Shown here: piece after piece, positions 55,170 to 64,000 of the stretch
Layout: each line of letters opens with the position of its first letter
How positions within the stretch are numbered: position 1 is the stretch's first letter
Origin: Adiantum capillus-veneris
Lineage: Eukaryota > Streptophyta > Polypodiopsida > Polypodiales > Pteridaceae
Assembly: GCA_014529385.2 (NCBI GenBank)
Contig: CM043971.1
Span: forward strand, 61,641,209 to 61,705,208
Direction of reading: 5' to 3'
DNA length: 64,000 nucleotides
Program-made: the position numbers and the translations under genes
The notes under the pieces: model-generated
Told to the model about the DNA's origin: nothing
Seen by the model: only the letters and a program-made list of their open reading frames with translations
Databases searched by the model: none

Positions 55170-58100
55170 CCAAAAATTGGTATCCGTGGTATCTGTGCTA
55201 GCTTGATGCTAACATTCCCCCCCTCCTCACCTGTGTCGTCCCTTGACACAACTTTATGGGCTGAAGCAGTCTTCGGGTTGACGGCTGGCGAGGTGGTCTT
55301 TAAGCACATTGAGTGCCTTTTGGTATCTGATTTTTCACTCTTTATCGGGCACTTGCAAAAACTGCAAGGTGACTTTGTTCTTCAGCTCCACTGTTGAGTA
55401 GCCTACAAACCTTGATGTCAGGTTGTTGATCACTGGCCCAAATATTTGTGTTCGCCAAGTGAAGAATCCTGTGTAGAACGCTTCCTCGAATGCCAGCATA
55501 TTGTGAGAAGGTAGAAACATACACCTGGCGTAGAAGCCATAGAGGACTTCGTCGAAAGGTTGGCCACTGAGATCATAGCACAACCCTTTGTTACCCTCGA
55601 GGAATGACATCCAAGGAGTGCTTGCTTACTCTGGCTCATTGAACACTTTGATGCAGATAAGCAGCATTCGGTAAATTTTGTATAGCATAGCACATGACAA
55701 ATCTGGTAGACTTTTAAAGAATGACATGGCGCCCTTTAGGGTTTTCACCATGTATTCTTCAATCGATTGTCCCTTTTCTCGAGCACGCAATTTGGGGTAA
55801 TTCAGCCAAGTTGGCTACTTATTTAGTAGTGCCTCATGTGCTATCCAGGTCCTTACTCTTGGTACATGATAGAAGGTAGGATCCTTTTGCAGGGAGGCAC
55901 GTGCTCTTGTGAAAATAATCAATTACCTTGGATTCTTGTTCAGTCAGCTCAACCTCCACTTTGGGTGGTCTTGATCTGCACCCTCGACTTTCATGTCGGT
56001 GTAAAGCCTTTCTTTTACTTGCAGTAACTCCACTTTAATCAGAGGATAGGGCAGGGATTATTGGTGCCATTACACATTTATTTGATTGGGAGTAAGTTGT
56101 GTGACATTGACGGAGTGAAGTACTCTCAGCTCCCAATCCATTGCTACCTTCCACTTCTCATCTACCTCTTGTGTAATTTCTTCCTTCAGTGCATCTTCTT
56201 CAGCCTTTGAGAGCTGGACCATTGGCATTGTGTCTGCTTTGATAATTGGTACTTGAAACTCCTCTTTGCCACTTAGCTCTACTGCTGGCTGTGTCTCCAT
56301 GTCAACAAATGAGACTGAGGGGATTTCTATTTGAGGTTGCTCTGAAGTGCCTACCTCGCGTTTCCGGCCTTCCCTCTCTCAATAGCTGGCTGACTCTTTT
56401 GAGTTCAGCTATTTCCTTCAGCAGCTTGTCTTCTCTTTGGACCCGCATCAAGGCCAGGTCTCTGCGCTGAGACTGCTCTAATTTCAGCTCCAACTCGAGG
56501 TCTTTATTTTTCCTTTCTACCGCCTTGTAGTCCTCGTCTATTCCTTTGATCGAGGCAACGACTGGATTCTCTCGTATTTGCCGCAATAATATTGCATGAT
56601 CATTGATTTGTTGTTCTGAGTACTGTAGGGAAGCATTGGCTACATCTAACTATACCTGGATCTTTTGAGTTGGTAGGGTGGTAGTTAGAAGTTCATTTGT
56701 AACTTCCATCAGTTGATCATCCTTTGCTTTGCATGCACCTGACAGTTTTGTGAGCAACTCACCCAGTTCCTCTATTTCTTTCTGTTGCTTATCTCTTCCG
56801 AGATGATGTTGTCCAGCTTCCGCTCTCAACTCCTGCACTTGCCTCTGTAGATCGGTGATGACATTGAATCTGTCGTCGAGCTTCCCTTGGAGTGCGTCAA
56901 TCAACATCTCTAACTCTTTGGCCTTTGTGCTACGGCCAAGTGCCTTTGAGCGAAGTCGTTCTGTCATCTCCTGCATTTGCTTAGCATACTCAGTAGCTTG
57001 CAGGATGACTTCGTCATTTGACTACCAGTCTTCATTTTGTGATAGTTGTCTTGATGTTTTTGCAGATTCTTGGGTGTCCTTTGGCTGCATCATGACGGCT
57101 GGTTGTTGTTGTTGCCCTTGTGGCTTCTGCTGATCTTTTTCCATTGAGGTAGAGGGTGGTGCCTTGGCCTTCTCTTGCTGTGTTGAGGTAGAGGGTGCTT
57201 CCTCGGCCTCTTGTTCTCCTGTGTGCTCAAACTTTGCACTGCCTCTTCTGGTGCAAGACTGGTTGCCTTTTTTGTCTCTAGCTCTTTCTCTATTTGTTGC
57301 TCTTGAGTAGATACAGCTGCTTGTTGTGCTGATTTTGCTGCTTCTTGTTGTTCAGGTTCTTGTGTAGATTCAACTGCTTTTTCCTGTTCAGGATCTGTCT
57401 CTTTTTTTTTCTCATTTGTTGTGGTTCTATCTGCCGGTGATGGTGGTGGGCTCGGCATCGGGTGATCTTGGTGTTCGGAAACAGGAGAAGAGATGCCGGG
57501 AGACACATCACCTTGAGCATGTTGTTCTTCTCCTTGTGCAGTGGCTTCCTCTGCTTGCTTTTGCTATTTTGCCGCCTCTTTAGCTTTACTTGCTGCTTCT
57601 TGTGCTTCTTTTAGCTTTAAAGCTTTTGCTTCTTGATACATCCATTCCAAGGATTCCGTGGGGTCTTCAGCCTGCTTCTTGGTGTGATGCTTGGTCTTGG
57701 TCCTTTAAGCCCAATAGGCACCCACTTTTTCGGGTCCTTCCCTTGTGGTTGGCAACTGCATTGGTATGAGTATTTCTCTCTTTTAAATCGGGCTTCAGGC
57801 TCCTCCTGGTGTGCTGCCACAGCTTTTCTCTTCATTTCCTCCCGTCGTGCTCTTTTTTCTTCATTATCTGAGCTATCACTGCTTTGCCATTCGGGCGAGC
57901 TCTTAGCAGACTCTTCATCTGACTTGTATGATCTCTTGGAAGATCTTGTAGCTCGAGGACATGGTTGAGCTGACACTATCCAAGTGCTTTGATTTGGGGC
58001 AGGTGGTAGGTTGTCGGCCATGCCGATGGCATGGTATGCAATCCTGGTCAAAACTTTTGGTGCACCCAGGTATGTGATCTTCCTTCCTTCTTTGTCCCTT

Positions 58101-58799
58101 TCATGTGGACAAAACATATTGTGCGTGGTCAATTGGCTGCCTGGTTGTTGACTTGAGGACTTGCGTAAAGGTGGTGGCAACCGCATGATTGGGCGTGGTA
58201 TATCTTGGCGGCATCTTAGCAAGGAAATGGAAATGCTGATGGTATAACCTTGCGGGCTCCTCCACCTGTTTGTGAATAAGGTCTGCAAATGTGGCTACGA
58301 TGGTTTCTTTAGTGAAAGTTCCAACCGTTTTCCTATCTCTTGCCCTCATTGTCATTCCTTATGTGGGTGGTCTGAGTGCTTCTGCCACTATCTCCTTGGT
58401 AATTACCACTTCAACTTTATTACCTTGGGGGTCAGAAATCTGAGCGGTTCCATCTTCTTTGATCGTGGAAAAAAGCTCGTAAGCTTTTTGGAAGTCCACT
58501 CTGCACGGCTCTCATTCATAGAAACCTCTGAGCCCTAGCCTTTGATTGGCTTCTTTGGTCTCTGGCTTTGCAGCGACATTATACACTTCTTTTGGTAGAA
58601 GCTGCAGCTCTACCTGATGTCCCGCTTCACTCTTGAATCTTCCAGTGAATACTGTGGTGTGATGCTCTTCAAGCTGTTCTTTTGAAAGATAAGTTGCCTT
58701 GGCATTTTTTACTGAATCAGGGTCCAGTTGGTATGCTAGTAGCTCTTGCAACTTTTCTTTTTGGTTGAGCTTCTTCTTGGCCCTCTCTGATGCTTGCAT
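55170..58799 (-). pseudogene. Long decayed coiled-coil-rich coding region, probably a retroelement ORF
   Basis: Frames succeed each other from 58799 to about 55335 as if from one protein. Start: ERAKKKLNQKEKLQELLAYQ. Then (58470-58100) AYELFSTIKEDGTAQI, VGTFTKETIVATFADLIHKQ, FHFLAKMPPRYTTPNHAVAT; then YLGAPKVLTRIAYHAIGMAD (about 58060) and a Ser/Asp/Arg-rich stretch. 57506-57090 is Gln/Glu/Pro-rich. 56976-56650 and 56586-56302 are clear coiled coils (DLQRQVQELRAEAG, ELELKLEQSQRRDL). 56300-56070 and 55610-55335 are the end pieces. At least six frame changes or stops occur. The N-terminal half recalls Gag-like ORF1 proteins of plant retroelements, but no zinc knuckle or Pol is found. Family unassigned. 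Confidence 0.45.
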
Positions 58800-59511
58800 G
58801 GCTCCTGTTCAACGAATAGAGAGTCACAGTTAGCAGATTTGACAGATTTTTCTCTGAAATGTCCTTTAGTCTGAATGCCTGCCAATTTTGGTCCAATGTG
58901 CTTCAAATCAATTTTTGAATAAGCATAGATGCATAAAAACATGTAAGGAACAAAATTGTAAAGTCAAAACAAAAAATTGCAACAAAAGTAAATAATCGTG
59001 ATTATTTACAGCTGAGTAATTTTTTCAACTTTTTTCCAATTTGGCATGGCAGGCTTGAAGCATATACCAAATACATACTCTGAGTGAAATATGGGCTCAT
59101 TTGGGTGCATAGGTAGAAAATGGTACCAGATTTTGGTTTTAGGTCTCTCAAACAGTAGATATAAAGGAAATTTGAGATTTTGAGCTCCACATTTGTTCAA
59201 ACTTGGCTAGTGGGCTTAGCACATCATACACGATGGAGAATGTTAAAGCTGGTAATTATTATGCTAGTGCAAATGTAGAAATGACACATCGTGAGAACAT
59301 AGATTTTCACTCGATATTTGTTTCACCACCTTTCATGGCAACATGATGGTGTTCAAGCATCGTCTACCTGCACTATTTGAACATAGGGGATGCATGAAAT
59401 CAATCTTTTCTATCATTGTCGTTTGAATATGGGGGCATCACAAGATTAATCCAAGCATCTCTCAAGTGCAGATAGTGAAGAGGCTTTGTACAAGTAGAGG
59501 GCATTATTTAC
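58800..59511. other. No gene seen
   Basis: AT-rich, only short frames without recognisable motifs. Confidence 0.55.
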
Positions 59512-59740
59512 ACACACACACAGTGTCACAGGCTGCTATTGGGATGGTTAGCAAAGTGGGCACTAGAGAGAGCACAACTTCACACATAGCCTAGACAAGT
59601 ACTTGCACAGAGACATGCTCGCACACACATAGTGTCACAGGCTGCTATTGGGACGGTTAGCAAAGTGGGCACTAGAGAGAGCACAACTTCACACATAGCC
59701 TAGACAAGCACTTGCACAGAGACATGCTCGCAAGCACTTG
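59512..59740. repeat. Two tandem copies of a 109-bp unit
   Basis: AGTGTCACAGGCTGCTATTG starts at 59522 and 59631, and the copies match almost fully through GGTTAGCAAAGTGGGCACTA, CACAACTTCACACATAGCCT and GCACAGAGACATGCTCGCA. Confidence 0.95.
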
Positions 59741-59852
59741 CAACAGGCTAGAGAGAGATAGAGAGAGAAAGAGAGAGAGTGAGTTCATGGGCGACGTGGG
59801 GTTTTTTCGGGACCGCGGCCTTGTGTGTGACGCTCTTGGCAAGTGATTGCAT

Positions 59853-60068
59853 TAGTGTTTGGGAAAAGACATTTATCCAAACTTACAGAATTCCTTTTCT
59901 TGAATTTGCCAAGGGGAAATTTTAGAAAATTATATTTATTTTTAAGGTTGTTACACTATTTTTCTCTATTTTGGGACGGAATTTCTCCTTTTCTCCTTGC
60001 TTTCAACCAGTAATTTTGAAATTTAAAGAGGCGCGATATTAAGTCGAGAAACATTTTTCCCAATCAAT
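59853..60068. mobile_element. hAT-like MITE, second family, perfect 8-bp target duplication
   Basis: A 216-bp element from TAGTGTTTGGGAAAA to TTTTTCCCAATCAAT is flanked by GATTGCAT on both sides (59845-59852 and 60069-60076). Its layout (TIR with GGGAAAA, a GGAATTTCTCCTTTTCTCC block in the middle) parallels the 7-8 kb elements (GGAATTTTCTCCTTCTTGCC), so it is a diverged relative. TIRs are imperfect, about 9 bp strongly matching. Confidence 0.75.
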
Positions 60069-60076
60069 GATTGCAT

Positions 60077-60659
60077 CTGGGCGGACAGAAGTGGCAGAAG
60101 GAGAGCCCAATTAATCCTCGCTTGTTGCAGAATCCTAGCATTGTGCAGTGCTCAAAATAAACTTTTTTCCAAAAACTTGGAAAACCTACATATGTGAAAC
60201 AACAGAGGTAAATTGAAAAAATTTGAAGGTTTTTACATCAAAATAGAATGCAATGTTTAATTACAACCAAAGATAATATGTAGTTAACTTTTGCTTAATT
60301 GGGATGAGTGAAAGCGCTCTTATGCTGCCATCCGTTAGATGAGAGCAAAAGTAAGAAAAATTGAGCCCTTCTGCCAAGAGAGCATGAGGAAAACCAAATA
60401 TCCTTTAATCTCTCCTTGCTCTCTTCTTTACGCAAGCATTATCCCACTCCTCTAAGTCTTTCCCTACTATGCCTTGTACAGAATTTGTTGCTTCCACACA
60501 TTTCACTTCTTTACTGATTTATGCGCATGAATTGCCCTTAAATTCCCTTTGTACATGAACTACCCCTTTCTTTATGGAATACACCAAACTCTGTTTGTGT
60601 GACAAAGCCTTAAATATAAGGGAAATATTCAATATATCATTGAATGTCGAGTCTCAATC
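60077..60659. other. No gene seen
   Basis: AT-rich spacer; no domain or RNA gene recognised. Confidence 0.55.
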
Positions 60660-60665
60660 AGAGAG

Positions 60666-60764
<99 letters not shown>

Positions 60765-60782
60765 AGAAGAAGAAGAAGAAGC
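60660..60782. repeat. (GA)n then (GAA)n compound microsatellite
   Basis: A nearly pure GA tract of about 100 bp, with one AGG interruption near 60668, passes into seven AAG units. The following TTTTAACGTCGTAGGAAACT is shared with 32528. Confidence 0.98.
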
Positions 60783-61540
60783 AGAGGAGTATTTTAACGT
60801 CGTAGGAAACTATCCCTAGAGACCTCAAAGATCTATTTGACGAGGAGAGTTGAACTCAAGACCTTTTATTCAAGAGGAAAATGGTGTGAGAGAGAGGGAG
60901 AGATGCTTGCAGATAGGGCTTTTCCTCTTTGGGTTTTCTCGCCTTCAAATATAAAATTTAGTGGTAAATTTCAAATTGTGGGACTACACTAAACCTAGGT
61001 TTTTTTACGAGCACTGTCGTGTGCTTCTTTGAATTTGGGCATCAGCGACAGAAGGTTTATTCCTGTCCTCGTTCTCTCCCCCGCGAGTCGTAGACGAGGT
61101 GCTGGGCCTCTCCCACCCCCTGGCCAAGCTCTCTGCAAGCTCCCTGCTACAGCCACACCTGCTTGGTGTCTTGCGCACTGCATGCAATACTTCTCACCCT
61201 CTCAGCACTTGCATCACGAGCCTTTTGTTGGTTGTACCGGCAGTAGCACCCTGCAAGCGGCATCTCTCCCCTCCCTGAGAGCCTCTGACGGGCCTCCTAC
61301 CTGAAGGTATTTATGGATTTTTTTCACAGTCAGTAGGGGATGCAATTTTTTGAAAATGTGATTCGCCTTTAAAAACAAAGGTACAAACTTATGTCTTGCA
61401 CTGCCAATGGGACTCAATCTCTTTGCATGCAATCCTCAATGCAGCTCCTCGCACTCTCTCTTGCCACTCATTTGACACACTCACATACCTCCCACAATTT
61501 GGTAGCATTGATGCAAATGGGAACACAGGGCAAAGAGGGG
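60783..61540. other. No gene recognised
   Basis: A 91-codon frame at 61029-61304 is Cys/Pro/Ser-rich without a recognised domain. GC is somewhat higher than around it. Nothing else is supported. Confidence 0.45.
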
Positions 61541-61543
61541 TGT

Positions 61544-61616
<73 letters not shown>

Positions 61617-61621
61617 GGGGG
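61541..61621. repeat. (GT)9 followed by a 58-nt G run
   Basis: TG units at 61541-61558 pass into an unbroken G tract to 61615, then TGGGGG. Frames of poly-Gly across it are not genes. Confidence 0.95.
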
Positions 61622-61740
61622 TTTATAGCCGCTCACTAGCATAGGAAAGTGAAAACGCCATGGTAGAAATTGTAGATGGTGTAGGCAAGAGCTCCAACAA
61701 AAGCGGGAAGGAACAAGAGGTGCACATGAGCCCTAGCTAG

Positions 61741-61881
<141 letters not shown>

Positions 61882-62150
61882 TGTGCAAGTAGAGGCTTTG
61901 CTTGCTGTTGTTTAGAGATGAAGGGTAGGATTCTGAGAAAGCACATGTGCAGAGGAGGCACAAGCAGAATTGCAGCCAGATGTCGTTAGGGGGAATATTC
62001 TTCAATAATAAATTCTTTTAAAGATGCGCCAGTAGTAGACGCAATAGAAAAATAAAACCTTGAAGAGAATGGAGAGAGATTATTTGGTGCCTCACTTTAG
62101 CCACCACCATTTGTTGGAACAAATTCACCTATTTTTTTGCAAGCAGATGT

Positions 62151-62152
<2 letters not shown>

Positions 62153-62207
<55 letters not shown>
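62153..62207. repeat. (CT)n microsatellite
   Basis: About 27 uninterrupted units. Confidence 0.98.
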
Positions 62208-62209
<2 letters not shown>

Positions 62210-64000
62210 CCAAAAAGCATACTTCATCCGAGATCAATTCTATCAAGCTCCCTTCAAATGCGACAAGGTTGTGAGAATTCCACAATCATATTGCTTGGCG
62301 ATTCGAAAAATTGTTGAGTGTATCTTGCTTGAGATGGTTCGAAGAGGAGGCATCAGGGGAGGACAAGTGAGGAACATGAATAGGGAGGCGTAGGAGGACA
62401 AGAAGAAGATATCTTAAGAGGGTATCTTTTGAGAAATGCAATTCTATGAAAGGAGAACGAGTAGTCAATAGGTACCACAATTTCAAAATACTATAGAAGC
62501 ATTCACTAAAATGTGATTCTTGATGAAAGATGTGACCTCATAACACAATTGTGGAGAAAAGCCTTTGTTTAGCTTGATGTTTGAAAAGCCTGTAGCCTTT
62601 GCATCACTAATGCATGTAGCTAAAAGCATACTTTCTCCAAAGTTGAGCCGGAGCTACCCCCAAAAAACTCCTGCGTGAAAGTTGCTCAAAGCATACATGT
62701 CTTATGTTACAATTCTAGCAAGCAAAGGTGTTGCTCAGAGGCTGTCCTACCTGCGTGATGAGGATGCATCGTTGTCGTATGTAGCCTATAAAAACAACCC
62801 ATTATAGTGATGAGGATGAGATGCTTGCAACCAAAAGGCACTAATGGAGCTATCTTGTGTAAGGATCGCATTATGCATAGCCTTCGCTCCTCTAAAAACT
62901 TCTTGCTCCTGCTTGTGGCTAGAAGCTCGTTTCTGGTATGTAACCAACCAAATGCCGTTTTTAGGGTTTTGAAGCGTGCTAGGTCACATATCTAGGTTAC
63001 AGGTCTTCCAGATCTAGCAAGACAAGGTGCTGCTATCTGGCTCAAAGGCATCCTTACGGGCACGATGGTGCACTCTGTAAGAGGGTAAGGATTGAGAGCT
63101 CCGAGAATCAAAGACAGGAGTTAGGGGTTCTATCTAGGTTATCTTGTGGGGAGAGCTCGAGTGCATTTTGAGGTGCATTTCTTCAAAGTGTAGTCATGCA
63201 GACTCCAGATCTGGCTACATATGGCAACAATCCCTCATGCAATATCACTTTCGGCTCTTGATAAAGACACAAAACATTGTTGTCTCCTGACTACTGCTTA
63301 ATTTCAAGCACACGATTTTGCCTTAACTCGGTAATGAGTTCGTATTAATACACATGGCATGACTTGAAAAACAAAGGATTCATTCGATTTCCACCAGTAC
63401 CAACCCCTCATCTAAGGCATGAAAAGATTTTGCCAGGTACTACAAGGTAGCATAAATCTTTGACAAAGATGATCTGATTAATTCACAATATTTTTTTACT
63501 ATAGGCATCTCTTCCAACCTATCTCTTATTCGCGCATAAGTTGAAGATCACTTGGTCTTTAACTTAACCCTTCTTTGCCTAAGTTCATAGCCTCTTGCAT
63601 GCTCCAAATATCTACGCGATGGTTGTAGCTTCCTTCGATGAGCTCCGGCACGCGGAAGGTTCAGGTTCCGACATAGGGGTCATCAAGCCTCTACCGAGGA
63701 TGCTCCACCCTCTCATGCCAAAAGTCTGCCAACAACCCTAAAGTGGCTTTTAGATCATAGTTTGAAGCATCTATAGGTAGTTACACTAAATCTTGTCACA
63801 TTTTGTCAAATTTTTTCAAGGCAAGCTCGAAATCTAGCCTAGATTTTGCAAGTTAGTGATAACCTATGAAAATTAGAATGCATTATTTCAATTTTGAATG
63901 TCCATTAAAGAGTTCAACTCTCCACTAAACAATGTAGACTATGTATATATAATGTATATTTGTTTTTTTGTTAAATAACGATTCCATCTACCATAGTGAA
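62208..64000. other. No gene recognised
   Basis: Short frames only (for example 62807-62995 +), none with a recognisable motif. No repeats of note and no RNA gene seen. The last 100 bp are AT-rich. Confidence 0.5.

Noticed and set aside
61391-61644. Poly-glycine open frames over the G run
   Set aside because: Pure simple-sequence artefact; two frames give the same poly-Gly.

Overview
The window is nuclear DNA from a land plant with a large, repeat-rich genome. Evidence: spliceosomal introns, plant gene families in relic form (a SYP5-type syntaxin, alpha-tubulin, CWC15, an OTU-family protease, many PLS-type PPR motifs), Ty1-copia and Ty3-gypsy elements, plant LINEs with a zf-RVT tail, and a chromovirus primed by initiator tRNA-Met. 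The abundance of PPR relics and long (GA)n/(CT)n tracts points, as an inference only, to a non-flowering lineage such as a fern. There are no operons, CRISPR arrays or bacterial signals. I see no gene that looks like an intact host gene; the only long intact reading frame belongs to a retrotransposon.

Layout. 0-2.8 kb: a spliced, minus-strand gene for a Cys/His-rich, DDE-transposase-like protein; four exons join in frame but two in-frame TGA codons break it. 3.0-3.6 kb: a 5'-truncated processed pseudogene of a SYP5 syntaxin with a poly(A) tail. 4-8.3 kb: AT-rich DNA with a DUF4283-like scrap and two copies of a 218-bp hAT-type MITE. 8.3-10.1 kb: a decayed Ty1-copia element. 10.1-10.5 kb: a 101-bp tandem repeat. 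10.6-15.8 kb: a decayed minus-strand Ty3-gypsy element (gag with two zinc knuckles, protease, RT, RNase H, integrase start). 16.2-17.5 kb: the 3' end of a LINE.

19.5-26.3 kb is a patchwork of host-gene fragments: PPR pieces on both strands, an internally deleted alpha-tubulin copy, a CWC15 copy with an internal tandem duplication, and an OTU-protease fragment running into PPR sequence, separated by long microsatellites. 26.4-31.2 kb holds duplications and decayed exons of an unrecognised minus-strand gene. 31.2-35.5 kb holds microsatellites, a tRNA-type SINE candidate, a second LINE tail and a compound C/CT/AC tract.

35,569-44,479 is a complete, very young Ty3-gypsy chromovirus: 1593-bp LTRs with two differences seen by eye, a perfect 5-bp target duplication, primer-binding site, polypurine tract and an unbroken 1649-residue Gag-Pol with a C-terminal chromodomain. 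45.6-48.7 kb has copia ends and an older gypsy gag-pro remnant. 51,781-54,989 is an older LTR element (about 793-bp LTRs) that carries an unrecognised membrane-protein-like reading frame in place of gag-pol. 55.2-58.8 kb is a decayed minus-strand, coiled-coil-rich coding region. The last 5 kb holds a third MITE, a 109-bp tandem duplication and the longest simple repeats, including a 58-nt G run.
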